Shown here: positions 22,403 to 34,100 of the stretch, piece by piece
Layout: every line of letters starts with the position of its first letter
Position numbering within the stretch: the stretch's first letter is position 1
Assembly (NCBI GenBank): GCA_023374045.1
Contig: CM041782.1
Coordinates: 187,630,925 to 187,694,924 of the forward strand
Source: Limonium bicolor
Lineage: Eukaryota > Streptophyta > Magnoliopsida > Caryophyllales > Plumbaginaceae
Direction of reading: 5' to 3'
DNA: 64,000 bases
Notes under the pieces: model-generated
Told to the model about the DNA's origin: nothing
The model's input: the letters and a program-made list of their open reading frames with translations, nothing else
Databases searched by the model: none
Program-made: the position numbers and the translations under genes

Positions 22403-22767
22403 TTTTATTGTGAAAGGCACTCACAGTATTTTTTTCGTAGTGGGATGGCACCTGTTTGTGACTAACGTACAAAACAAAATAGAATTCTCACTATTGCTAT
22501 TGTGTAGAAATCTCCCCGTAGCAATTGTGTAGTATGTAGGTTACTTTTGTTAGGCTTGCTTTTTTTTTTCTTGTTGTACGGTTGCAACAGGGGAGATGTA
22601 CTTCTCAATGGACAGAGAATGCTTTTGTGGCACACATACAAATGGAGGATAGACTTTTGTGGCATAGATAGAAATGGAGGATGATGACTCCTACTCTTTT
22701 TTTTATCTGATGAAAAAGAAGACTACTTGCTGACGGAGGAAATAGGTAGTGTAGCTCTGATGCCACT
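22403..22767 (-). other. Copia-B 5' leader with PBS
   Basis: Non-coding leader between LTR and gag start. The PBS reads TGGCATCAGAGCT on the minus strand (22766-22754), one base after the LTR. It is one change from the iMet-type TGGTATCAGAGC. Confidence 0.82.
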
Positions 22768-23048
22768 GTTGCAAATCAAAAGGACAGTATACAAACAAAA
22801 TAGAGGATATGATGAATACTATTAATTGATATCTTGAGTGACTAGGAGGCTAGACTATTTATATCTGATTTGTAACGTTACAATGAGAAAAAGTAGCTAA
22901 ATAAAAGTAACTACTTAATAAAACTAAAATAAATAAATAGGCACAACGACTCTATGACCTATTCTACAGCAATAACACAGGGAGAAATTGACTAAGAAAA
23001 ATAGGAAATATGAAAAACAAAAATCAGGATTAATAAATATTTTTAACA
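22768..23048 (-). repeat. Copia-B 5' LTR
   Basis: It is 281 bp, starting TGTTGCAAAT and ending TTTTTAACA on the plus strand, so it begins TG and ends CA on both readings. It matches 6013-6283. Confidence 0.88.
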
Positions 23049-23180
23049 CAAATTAGGGTACGCCTGCAATTCTGCGCCTTTGTTATACTAGGTTGGGACA
23101 GATCTAAAAGCCACCCATTAAACTGGAACTAAAATTGAAGAATTGTTCTGGGCTAATTTCGGCATTCATCATTCTTTCCG
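23049..23180 (+). other. Low-copy-looking DNA, continuation of the region left of Copia-B
   Basis: CAAATTAGGGTACGCCTGCA and the next ~50 bp are a diverged copy of 5825-5890. This shows that 5500-6018 and this stretch were joined before Copia-B inserted. Confidence 0.6.
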
Positions 23181-23351
23181 ATGGATGAGCCTAGAGGGAT
23201 TCTAACAGAGTCACAAAGTATGTACATTTTTGTTGATCAGTCAGATGAGCCAAATAATCAAGCTTCTTCATCTTCTTCCCTTATAACAACATTTAATATG
23301 TATCCGAATCCCCAAGATTTAACCAATTTGCAATTGACTAGTTTGACATAA
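23181..23351 (+). CDS. Small hypothetical ORF (56 aa), possible first exon fragment
   Basis: The ATG at 23181 opens a 56-codon frame: MDEPRGILTESQSMYIFVDQ, then a Ser-rich run and NPQDLTNLQLTSLT. I do not recognise a family. After the stop the same frame continues through a VINLNMGPTSS segment near 23367-23399 that resembles the DLNMEP motif of the next ORF. This suggests a decayed coding region or an exon whose stop is a mutation. There is no transposon similarity that I can see. Confidence 0.3.
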   Translation: MDEPRGILTESQSMYIFVDQSDEPNNQASSSSSLITTFNMYPNPQDLTNLQLTSLT

Positions 23352-23464
23352 TTCAACCAAAGTGAAGTTATTAATTTAAACATGGGGCCTACGTCATCAA
23401 GATTCATTCTCTTCCGGTAGTAGTTGTTACACAACTGAATCATAAAGATTTATTCTGTTAGCAA

Positions 23465-23650
23465 ATGGGTATTTTGGTAGATGTAAACAATAGGATAAAC
23501 ATGACTGAAAGTGGTATTGATTTAAACATGGAGCCGATCACCTCCTTGACCATTGATTTAAACTACTCCCCTAAGAAGAGGTGTGATACTATCGAAGGTG
23601 TAAATGACGATCAACTTGAGTTTGCTCTAAAAGAACATTATGATGGTTAG
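23465..23650 (+). CDS. Small hypothetical ORF (61 aa) with a DLNxxP motif
   Basis: The ATG at 23465 opens a 61-codon frame with GIDLNMEP (motif at about 23519-23536) and TIDLNYSPKKR, ending EFALKEHYDG. DLNxxP is the form of plant EAR repression motifs, but two short matches do not prove function. The frame ends at GGTTAGTC, which could be read as an exon end plus a GT splice donor, so this may be the 5' coding exon of a gene whose remainder is gone or displaced. Its family is unknown. Confidence 0.35.
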   Translation: MGILVDVNNRINMTESGIDLNMEPITSLTIDLNYSPKKRCDTIEGVNDDQLEFALKEHYDG

Positions 23651-24839
23651 TCTAGTCTATTTCTTTTTTATTTGTTCTTATTGACGAACGTCGGTTAAGG
23701 TATGCAAATAACAATGTATAGGTATCTTGTTTCTGGGTACGAGGTATTACATTATGATTAGTGGTGCATTTTTTTTTGTTTTTAATTGACAATGTTAAGC
23801 TTTTTATATGTGGTACTTTGTAGATTTTGCATCATTCTCTTACCCACGGTTCAATGGTATTTTGTTCTAACACATTTGGTATCTCATCCATTTATGTTAT
23901 TTAAAATCGGTTGAGGTATTAAAGTACATTGTGTAGGCATTTTCAGTTGGGGTAAGATGGGTTAATTGAGTCTTACGAAGTTGTGTTAAAACAAACATTT
24001 CTTAAATGTCGTAGGATAAACATCAAGAGTTACATCGGTTCCAACATTCCTAACATGTGATACCAACATCAAGTCAAGAAAGAGACTCAAGAGTGTTGTT
24101 GAGATGAGACAAACAATCACAAAGAAAAAAAAGAAAGAATTGAGAATCATGATTATTGATATATTCTAATGTTCATTTCAGTTTAGTAGTACAATGTCAT
24201 GCACTAATTATATTTCATTTTAATTGACTTACTGTATTGGTGACATAGTTAAATGTTTAGGAAGATGATTTTTTTTTTAAATGTTGGTATATTTTAATAA
24301 TTAAAACTTGATATGTTTTAAGGTGCATTTTGGTCAAGTTCTAGGTGTTTCATCAATGGTTTGTGGTATTGTTTTACACTGTTGTTGGTGTATCATTTCT
24401 CATATGATTTAAAACTATACCAATTCCTTCACGATTAGAATGGTTACCAACACATTCTCTAGTTTTAACACAGGTACTTATTAAATAGGTGCAAGGTGTT
24501 TAGTTCTAGTACTTGTTGTGTATCCATATATTCATGCCGGTGTCACGTAAGTACCTATTGAATAGATGTTCGGTGTTTCAAAATAGCAAAACAAATTAGT
24601 TTGATTTACTAAACATAACATAATAAAACTTAATAGAAGCACACAATTCTCAAGCATAAAAACATAATGAAGCATAATATTGCTGGAACTAGCCATATGC
24701 ACCAAGTAGTAATAACTGTGTTCATCAAAAAAAAATACTAGTTAATTGCAAACAGAAGTACCATCTACATGCTAAAAGATGTACTAGCCACATACTGACA
24801 GAAGTACCACTCACATATGTTATAACCTAAAGTTTTGTT
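23651..24839. other. AT-rich non-coding stretch, nothing recognised
   Basis: No ORF of note and no transposon ends are seen. Words such as GAAGTACCA(T/C)C and GTACTAGCCACAT recur around 24750-24820. It could be intron or intergenic DNA. Confidence 0.5.
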
Positions 24840-25805
24840 GCAGAATTTATTTCGTCACAAGTGGCTTATATAGATTCATTTTGGATTCAGGATGAGGATG
24901 TCCTTTGGATTTAAGTTAGGGACAAGGAGGTTATTTCCTAATTCTAATTTCTGGTAAGGAAAATAGACGTTATTAAATTATTTATTCCTGATTAGTATTC
25001 CCCACTTTCTCACGACGTTATTCACGTTTCCATCAGTCTATCCTTTCTCAGTTTGAAACTGCCAAGTACGCTTCTCTCTTTCCCTCTCTCGACGTTCTTC
25101 ACATCACTCATGATTTGTCAAGCGCTGCCATTTCCGGTTGGAATTCAGAGTCTACTTGTGGATTACTCCTTCTCTGCATCTCCGTGTTCAGTCAAGGTAA
25201 TTTATGTCGGATTGTCTCTCTTCAGTTCTACAATTTGAGTACTCTTTCTGTCCCTAATCATTCTCTGGAATTCAATTATGAATCAGTGGTTGTTCCCATA
25301 ATCTCTATTGTTCTCTTCTACTGTTAGCGTGTGTTTTGAATCCATTGTCAGAATCAGGAATGGATTGTGACTACGTTTGTCAATGGCAGTTTTCTGGGTT
25401 AAGGGTTCTCAATTTTGAGTTGGGGTTATCTCTACATTTATTGTTGATTTAGAGCGTTGGATTTGAGTATCGAATTCTGTTTGTTGGTTAAGCTCTGCAT
25501 CAGATTTGGATTCGTCTCTGCTAATTTGAGGTAGGTGGCTTGCGGATTAGACTAGTATGTTCAGCCTTGGGGTATTTAGATTGTGGGTTTTAGATTGACT
25601 AAATGTCTCTGTGTTGGTGTTGAAGTCTGTCTGATTTATTATTGTTTCAATGGCTAAAACCCCCAAAGTTGTGTTCTGCAAAATACTGTCAATTTGGTGT
25701 TGTTTGAGCCTCTGATTCGTGTGCAATTCTATTCTGGAAAGTTTACATTTTGACTTGTCCGAATGTCTGTCCGAACGTTGAAGTTCGGACAAACCCTGTT
25801 GCGTT
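24840..25805 (+). promoter_or_regulatory. Promoter and 5' leader-like stretch of a displaced host gene (tentative)
   Basis: A TATA-like TTATATAG (24867-24874) is followed by a CT-rich exon-like segment (about 25020-25195). That segment ends TCAAG before GTAATTTATG, a plausible splice donor. The TG/TT-rich DNA that follows looks like the long first intron common in plant genes. CACTA inserted at 25806, next to a GTT trinucleotide. No start codon can be assigned and no protein is recognised. Confidence 0.35.
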
Positions 25806-26175
25806 CACTAGTGCACAAAATGTTTTTAACCACGGTTATTTTGCCTATATACCACGGTTAGAAACCGTGGTATATACTAGCGTCGTATATCGAAAATAAC
25901 TATAAACCACGGCTTGAAACCATCGTTTAAAAATGAGATTATAAACCACGATTGTGCTACAACCGTCATTTAAAGCCGTTTCCTGTCGCGGTCAAACCGA
26001 TTTTATGCGACGGTTCGGGCTTTATAACCGTGGTATATAGTGCTTTTATACGACGGTTTGGAGAGTAACCGTGGTATAAAAACATACATTATACGACGGT
26101 TTTTTAATAAATCGTGGTTTATAACGTCTTTCAATTGAGTTTTAAACCACGGTTTTCACTAAACCGTGGTTTTTT
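25806..26175. repeat. CACTA left terminus and subterminal repeats
   Basis: CACTAGTGCA starts at 25806. Motifs of the type ACCACGGTT, AACCGTGGTATA and CGACGGTT recur in both orientations roughly every 20-40 bp. In this superfamily such repeats bind the transposase. Confidence 0.88.
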
Positions 26176-26477
26176 TTCTTTTTTTTTTAGTTTTTTTGTT
26201 TTTTTAGCCTTTACCATGTGTTTTCCAACACAACCCAATATACAATCACATATACAACCTGTACAGGGCATCGAACTGGTATTGCCCTTTGGTAACCAAC
26301 CACACTATATATATGACCATAAAACAAAGTTGCCAATTTGAATTGCAACATCGAAAACAAATTGCAAACAAACCCATTCAAACTTACAAAAATAAGAGAA
26401 GGTTGACTTTACAAACTTTGAGTCTACGTTGTTTCAGGACAAACAAAAGTGTAAGTCTAACTACACTAGGATAAGAT
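26176..26477. other. CACTA 3' untranslated stretch
   Basis: A T-rich run (26168-26205) and AC-rich DNA with no conserved frame lie between the terminal repeats and the last exon. Confidence 0.5.
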
Positions 26478-26564
26478 CTAAGAAACGCTCAAGTAATTTC
26501 TACACCAAAACTGCGATAAATGATCTCTTACAAAGTCCAGATCCACTTTGGAATACGTGCCCCC
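26478..26564 (-). pseudogene. CACTA-borne Ulp1-like gene, last exon
   Basis: The minus strand, after an AAACCAG acceptor, reads GTYSKVDLDFVRDHLSQFW and ends with a stop (plus-strand CTA at 26478-26480). The ending resembles C48 protease-like proteins carried by plant CACTA elements. The upstream exon is at 26680-26825, across a ~115 bp intron with GT...AG borders on the minus strand. Confidence 0.6.
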
Positions 26565-26679
26565 TGGTTTTGTGAAAAAGAAACGATCTGTCCATACAAA
26601 GAAACTGATCATCATTAGTACACACAATTTTATTTAAAATGCAATAACTTTAACTACAACATTGATTGGTATGGGTTAC

Positions 26680-26825
26680 CTTGTCATCATCATCAAGCGT
26701 GTCAATATTTTGAACAATCTCGTACATGTACCGCATCACATAATAGCCACAGCTCCGTGAATCAGGCTGTTTAGGACACTGTCATCACACCATCCATGGA
26801 TTACCAACTTTAGACAGATCCAGAA
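26680..26825 (-). pseudogene. CACTA-borne Ulp1-like protease exon with catalytic Cys region
   Basis: The minus strand reads CPKQPDSRSCGYYVMRYMYE then IVQNIDTLDDDDK, and ends at a GT donor. The Cys in SCGYYVM (codon 26751-26749) matches the nucleophile region of Ulp1/SENP (C48) peptidases, which cleave SUMO-like proteins. In plant transposons the domain's role is unknown. TGATGACAG just upstream could be an acceptor; otherwise two stops lie in frame. The exon is cut at 26826 by LARD1, and more of the gene lies at 61700-62000. Confidence 0.68.
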
Positions 26826-27193
26826 TGTAACACCCCAACTACTAATCTCGTCATTACCTCTTAAAACGTCACAACTTACCATTAAACTCGCAGCGGAACA
26901 CTAATAGAACAGAGGGTGATACAACATCGTTAGCCACCCATATGGCTAACCAGACCTATCTCACTTACAGTAACGGTCTGATGGACTGGAACAACTGAGT
27001 ACACAATACAAATACAATACTCAATTCATTTCTCTACTATACCGAGTCTACAACATACGGATGCCGATAACATGTTCGGGCTTACACCTCATTCAAAAGC
27101 ATAAGTAATTAAAACCTAACGATCCATGCTAACCACCGTCCCCGTCCTACTCTTGAACGGTATCATCATCGGTGTACCTGCGAATAAAAACGA

Positions 27194-27275
27194 TGCCCCT
27201 AGGGGCTCAGCTTAAAGCTGCATATGAAATTCGCATACCCCGAGCGCTAACCAGGGTACGCCGACTACTTTTGTC
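27194..27275 (-). repeat. Conserved hairpin chain (LARD1 left LTR)
   Basis: GCCCCTAGGGGC (27194-27205), AGCTT-A-AAGCT (27209-27219), a GCATACCCCG...CAGGGTACGC stem (27232-27260) and CGAC...GTCG (27261-27275) follow in order. Confidence 0.8.
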
Positions 27276-28767
27276 GAGAGCATGAGATTCATTTTAATTC
27301 AATCAACATGCAACATAGCAATACTTTACATGTGTACACTACACAAGGATTCACATTCACCCATAGAATACAATCCTTAACTAACATAACAAGGTTTGTT
27401 AGTTGTATTAACTTGCTCTTAGGCCATGAGGGTTCCTACCTTACTATGCCTTGGCTACTTGTTCAATAACTCACCCACTCTCTCGGGTTACTCGTTCTTA
27501 AACTCGCCCATTCTCTTGGGTTACTTATACTTATGCACACCCACTCTCTTGGGTTACTCATACTCATACCCAAGCTCTTGTAGTTCTCGAGACACTACAG
27601 GTCTCCTACGTCAAGCTTGTTTCTCGTAATACATACTTAGCCCGAACATATGGCTCTCAAGCATAGTTCAACTAGCTCCCAGAACTCTCTCTTAGTTCCT
27701 ACTATTTTCACATAGGTCCGACTACTCTCGGACTTCTCACATTCCCATACACTCCTCTCTCGGAGTTGAAATATATTTAGGTATATTAGTCTAGGAGCAT
27801 CTTCCTCGGTGTTCTAATGACTTTGGGAACATCACTTAAGTTTGGGTAATCTTAGGTTTAAGGGTTACCCTTACATTCCATATACTTATACTTTCGGTTA
27901 TTTACTTATACCGGGTAAAATTCTCATATAGGAGGTCGACCATGTCTCAAGGGAGTTAAATAGTCCCTTAGGTCTATTTTACTCTTCTTATAAGTTCACC
28001 TCATTGGCCTAACTTCAATCCTCTCGATGGTGGTTCATTTATCTCTCCACTCTTATTTATTCCATGGATTGTTTCAATATGGTTTTCTAACCGTTATCGG
28101 GCATTTACTCAACCCGTACATCTCCTCACATTCTAGGGAGTTCATACGTTTATGTTATCGTTATTCTTTAATCGATAGCTTGTGTGTGTTTACATATTTC
28201 CATTCTCTATGAGCCTACCCGATCTACGGGATTCTAGTCAATCGAAACTCACTATGAGTCGGTCTATGCACTATGTTAGACCACACCGGCATACAAGTAT
28301 GTTAGCTCATACAACATACTACAAGGCACACATAATCAAACAATGGATTATTTTCATGCTTTAATATTGATTAAGCCGGCACACAAACACACAAATCAAC
28401 GTAACTCGGTTAGTACGGGGGGTATGAGAAAATCATACCTTTCACCGGGGTTTTTACTTTTACCGTGTCATCTCACCATGCTCGGTTCACACACGATCCT
28501 CTGATAATGTTCCAAACATTATTATTAATACTAAGCTCATACGGTACATAATTACATGCTACACACGTACTTACCCCGTTATCCCGTTATTTCGGTTTAA
28601 CTTGATGTACTTAGTTCCTCAACTTACTCAATCACTTCTCAAACTTGTTTACACTTCTTAGGACCTTTAAAGGTCACCAAACGACTCCTAAACAACTCCT
28701 AAAACCAATACCAATCAATCCCCCATGTTTTAAAGCCTTAAAAACACTTTTTATGCGTTTCTGGGGT

Positions 28768-28950
28768 GGTCCGGGACTTGGCCCGGACCCAAAGTCCCGG
28801 ACCAATACTTCTGCGTACTCTCGGCTCATTTTTCTACCTGGTCCTGGACTTGGTGCTGGACTTAAGTCCCGCACCAATTCTTGCATTCACTCTCGGGCCT
28901 TTTTTTGATGCATGCCGTACTGGGACCTTATACAAGGTAGGTCCCGGACC
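28768..28950 (-). repeat. Three-unit palindrome array (LARD1 left LTR)
   Basis: Units start at 28768, 28840 and about 28914 with GGTCCGGGAC/GTCCCGGACC arms. The second and third have arm mismatches. The starts are ~72 bp apart. Confidence 0.9.
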
Positions 28951-31090
28951 TGCTAAAAACTACTATTAAGGTGATTTTTTCACCCCCAAATCAACCCTTA
29001 ATCCACCCCTAATCATTCCATAAACTTTCCACAAGTTTCCTACATAATTAAACATCTCAAAACATGCGTTAAACCACTTCAAATCCTTGGTTAAATGCAC
29101 ACTCAACTTCTTGCTTAAATTCATAAATTTTCCATTCTCATTTTGCACTAATGCACACTTGTGCATTTTCCAACTTCTCTTGGCACTTGCATTGTTGTTC
29201 TCAGTCTAATTGACCATTCCAAGTCCTCCAAGACAATGCACTACTCACACCAAGGTTCATGCCTCAATCTTAAACCTTAAATCCTCATTCCTTTCTAAAC
29301 TTCCAAAAGCACTTAAACAACTCCTTTTTGCTACAGATTTTGCACACTCTCTCCACAATATTCCTCTCATACTCTAGGGTGGCATTCACCCAATTCAAGC
29401 TCTAACAACACTTAGCTAAACCTAGGTTATTCTTTACTCAAAAACACCACTTAAATCACTTAGATTTCTACCGGAATTTCGCCATAGTCCGGCTACTTTT
29501 CTAACATTGCCCACAACTAATCACATCACTTAATTCATCTCAAATCTAACCAAACCCTACATGGGTTCTGCCGGCACACATAAGTTCATCAATACTCATC
29601 AACTTCTCCAAATATAAGACAATGCACAATTCATAAAATGCATAGCTCTTAAATCAAACACTATTTCACAAACTCTTTCTCACTTGCATCTATACCACAC
29701 AAGCACATTACTACCACAACTCATGTGGTGTTCATTCATTTTATTAACCCATCCCCAAATTCTAATACATATAGAATATACATTAGGGTGGGTTTCTTAC
29801 CTTAAATTCTCTTAAGTCTCCTTTTTAATACTCTTATCTTCTTCTCCTCTTCTCTAAAACCGGTCAAGGAAAAACTCTTGCCCAATTCTTTAGACCAATT
29901 TACCAATGGACATAATGAGTACTAATTAGCTCTCCTAACTTGTGAAGATAATTCATGAATCCAAAAAGAGGCTTAAGGCATGAAATTAGACAATACCTTC
30001 GGAAACCCTAGGATTGGTTTTGACATGAGTCAAAGGAAGAGCTCCAATCCACCATTGGAGACTTGGAGAATAGCTCAAACAAGGAGAAGCAAGGCATTAA
30101 AATATGCCAAAATCATCCAACACAAGAGGATGAAGAAAAATGTATTTTTCTCTGGATATTTTTACCTTGGATGAAAGAGGAAGCTTCAAGATGGTGTGAT
30201 TTTCCCTTCAAATGGCCAATACCCATGAAAATAAACTTCATCCTTTTCAAATTTTGAAAAGAGAGAAGTGTAGATCTTGGAGAGAGGAAGAAGAATATGT
30301 TTTCGGTTTTTCATTTGGAGCTCTAACATGGCTTGAGCATGGAGAGGAAGGGAGGATGCCATTGATGTTGTTGGAGCAGCTCAAATCGCCAGAATGAGGG
30401 AGGTGGGGAGTGCTCACGGTGGAAGAAAGGAAGAAGGGAGGAGAGAGAGGAGGGAAATGAGAGGAAAGAGAGTAAAAATGGTACTTTAATACCTTTTTGC
30501 TTTTTGACTTTTATTTCTTCTTTATTTAGTGTGTGATTGTGTGAGAGACTACAAAAAACTGGCCCCCACTAAATTATTAAGCTGGAGCGTTTGTCGTCTT
30601 TTACAGAAAATGCTCGTTATTTTACCCGGTTTGGTACTATTCACTCACCAGGCCCGTTTTTTAGATTTTCAACTTCTTTATTTTTAATGGTTCTTAAGCT
30701 TCCATTAATACTTAATTATAGTTATTTAGTCAACTATAATCTTTACGGGTCCATTTGACCACTTAAAGTCACGTTTTCAGGTTTTCTCGAAAAACGTGCT
30801 TTAAAACTCCGTTAGCGTTTTAATCCATTATTTGAATCCGTTTTCTTTGGGAATTATTCCCACACACTAATTAGGCGTATTTAAGCCTTAGGAATCCATC
30901 TCGGACCTTGACCGAAGTCATATACCTCCTATACTCATTTAACGCGCGTTTTATGGTTTTTCGCTTTCCAAGCGTTTTCTCTTTTCTTTTGGTTTTATTA
31001 TCTTTATCAATACTCTCTAGGCACTATTAGGACTTTAATAATCATATTAGAATAATTAAGTCACCATTTTTAGGCCTGGGGTATTAAAAT

Positions 31091-31121
31091 CTACCCCCTT
31101 AAGAACTTGTTCCTCAAAGTT
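31091..31121 (-). promoter_or_regulatory. LARD1 polypurine tract and upstream AGGA-loop hairpin
   Basis: On the minus strand, AACTTTG-AGGA-ACAAGTT (31121-31104) is followed after a short spacer by the purine tract TTAAGGGGGTAG and the LTR. Five outer base pairs of the stem hold; the inner two are mismatched. Confidence 0.7.
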
Positions 31122-34100
31122 GGTGAATCTAATATCGTTACTCTCATGAGCATACTAGACCGAGGTTATAATACACGTATAACCTCACATACTCCATAAG
31201 TCGGTCTCATTTCACACTACACATACCACACACATATCACAACATGTATAGCAATCAAAAATACTCTTTGTACTCTCTCCATGGAATCGGTCCGAAGACA
31301 AGAAGGCACTATAGTCCTCGAATCCATATCGAGTAATACACTACTGATCCCTCAGGTACCGGTCACGTTGGAAACTTACGCTCTCTAGTCCACGGCCGTT
31401 TCATGACAAATGGGCACTTACTCTCTCTGGCCCACGGTCCCTTTGGTACTGATCAAAATGTTACACATATACATACCTCAGGCACTCTGGTTGACTCACT
31501 CACTCAACACAGGACATTCTCAGGGTACTCTCCCCATCCCGCTGCCTTTGGAAAAATCATACACTGTCACCGCCCAACCGGTCACTTAGGACCGCCGCTC
31601 GTACGGTGCAATGGTTTCAAAACCTTTTTTGCCTTCATGCTCGAAGGAAGATTTTTTTTTTCCAAATTCTGTTTGAAAATTCTTTTTAAAACATCACACA
31701 ACTCCAAATCCAGTTTATGGTAGTTGTATCTTTTCTTAGCGTGATTACTTGTGACCACTTACGGGGAGCTTCAAGAATCATCCAACCTTGATGTGATCAG
31801 CATCAGTGTTGAACTATCCTTCCACCCCAATTTGTGTTCGGTTTCCCTTGATCGCTAGCAGATCAAGTTCCACCTCCCACGTCAGTTTCAAACAAACAGA
31901 TAGTCAAACATTTTCATTCTCTATCTTTTACTCTTTCTAGTTGTATTCATAAGGCAATCCATCAATTCCTAGAACTTAGGTCATCTGTCATTCTCAGTTT
32001 ACTTGCTTACTTTACCTAAGCAACTCATGGGCTCATTTTCTCAAATTGTTACTCAATTTAAAACATGCAACATACAACTCCAAAGGATGGAACTCGCTCT
32101 ATCTATCATTCTCAATTAAAATTACCTAGGGAAACTCACTTCCCACCAGGTTACACATCGGTTTCATACCGATTCATACTCATCATACTCATGTCTAGTT
32201 TCAATAAACATATACTATAGGGATTCTTACTCCCCAGGAATTTCTTTACTCCTTTTTTCATAATTATTATATACACATTACTCGCATCTGTCATGCACAA
32301 TAATCATAATTACACAATGAATGGGTACGTATGTTTATGTAACATAAGTTCCAATCCTCAAAACAATTTCTTTTGTGCTATGCACAAAGTAGTTACGCAC
32401 CTACACGTAAAACATACTCTTAGCGGTTTCTCGCCCTACCCCCATTAAAAGGGGTTAGGCCCGCGTAATAGACCATATGTTATTACAGAACATTGGTTCA
32501 CTAATTCCGGTATCATGAAGTGTTTTAACTTCACTACGGTTAATTAACTCATAACCAAGTTCGATTCTAGCCTCTAAGGCTTCAAGGTGTTTATGATTAT
32601 CCAATTAGTTGCATTTCCAGGTATACTTGACCTTTGAATTACGACCCACTAGTTTTTGCTGCGTGACCTGATAACTAGAGCTTAATTGGCCCTTTTGGTA
32701 TTCTCAATGTATTATCTACTCCCTTTTTATCCCTTTTGTCTTTAGAATAAAGGTTCCTCGATCGTCGCTTGGTATCTCTTACCGTATGCGAATTCGATGA
32801 GTTATAGATTTTCTCTCCAGTTCTCTGGAAATAAATTTTATTCCCTTACTTTTCTGACTTATTGTCGGTTGAGGACCAGCTACTTCTTAGTATGTAGTGC
32901 TTCCTCGTTTAATAGTGGCTTCAGAATTATGTTGTTTACTTGTTTCTGTACAAGAATTCCTCATTCATACTACTCTGCATCGGCCCTGGGACCTGTGGGT
33001 TATGGCCCACGTTCTTTGTGCATCTTTGGCCAATGGCCGCACTGTCATTTCTCTAGATTCTCGCTCGACAGGCTTCGTTGACAATTCTCAGTTCCTGGCT
33101 ATCCCACAAGATCATTACTGCACAAGTGCAATACCAAAACACTCAGTCATACAGAGTGCAGAAGCGTAAACCTTGGCAGTAAATCACTCATGCATAGGAA
33201 TGAATATGTCTCCTTTACCGTCTTTTCTTGTCAACTTCATACCATTGTCTGGCTATACTCTTACAATGGTCGCTCACTGCATACCGTGCTCTTACTCATC
33301 AAACAACATTCGCTTATATAGGATCCATTACTACTTTAGCTTCCGCCCATGTACTCCCGCCATTTATATTATGGCTTGCGATTCACTTGGCTCAATAGAA
33401 TATACTACTCTAAACTCTCTACGCTTATTGCGCATTGTTTACTCTGCAATCATATGCACACTTACAGTCTTTACTACTCATACGATTACTCTCTCGGTTT
33501 CCTTCCACTGCTATCAAAGCCTTTACATACTATCTCTATTCGATTTACTCCTTGGCAATAAACACATGCTCAAGTTTCACTACACCGCTCTAGCGGTTAC
33601 ACATTACTTTCCTAGGTGGTAGCCTTTCTCTAGAGGATTCACGTAATTGCCGCTCCCTAGGCTCCATAATAACAGGGGTATCCCCACTCTAAGGTAGTGG
33701 TTCATTCTCTACCATTCCTCTTATGCCTTTATGCATAGGTTTTGAACATTTGAATCTACAAATTGTAGTTGATTTACCAGCTTACAAGCCACATTGTCAC
33801 GAGTCCTGCTCTTTGCAGATTGCTTATGCAAGTTTCTTCTTCTCCATATACCATAGATGGTTTGGAGGTGTTTCTGGGCTGTTTGATATGGTTATCTCAC
33901 CACACTTCTGTACATGAAAGGCCCTTAAGTATCTTGGTATTAATCTATGCCTTTTTGGCGATTAGGGTGTTCCCTTGTTAAGTGGGATCCCTTCGGGTTC
34001 TACCCGATTGTTCGCTTACACACTTGCGTTCTCAACACGATATCTCGTTCAATTACTGTTGATTCTGGCACCCTTCTCGGATTGCTCCTGGGTGTTACTG

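Larger units (their letters stand above)
6014..23048 (-). mobile_element. Copia-B: Ty1/copia (Tork-like) element split by two nested LTR insertions
   Basis: Two ~275 bp LTR copies (6013-6283 and 22768-23048) bracket a minus-strand copia polyprotein: gag (22402-21459), protease and pre-integrase (21458-20810), integrase (in three pieces), RT and RNase H (7860-6433). The left LTR has lost its last ~12 bp. The flanks read CAAAA at left and CAAAT at right, compatible with a decayed 5-bp target duplication. A plus-strand solo LTR and LARD2 are both inserted in the integrase region. The Tork-like assignment rests on motif style only. Confidence 0.88.
26826..31088 (-). repeat. LARD1 left LTR (3' LTR)
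   Basis: It aligns end to end with the right LTR, the two copies looking well over 90% alike by eye. It contains the hairpin chain (27194-27275), a ~34 bp repeat of CCCACTCTC(T/C)(C/T)GGGTTACT units (27467-27560), the palindrome array (28768-28950) and an AT-rich promoter-side block. No credible ORF is present. Confidence 0.9.

Noticed and set aside
33173..33622. 149-codon plus-strand ORF in LARD1
   Set aside because: It is antisense to the element, has no recognisable domain, and overlaps other frames in shifted phase. Long chance frames are expected in 5 kb of such DNA.
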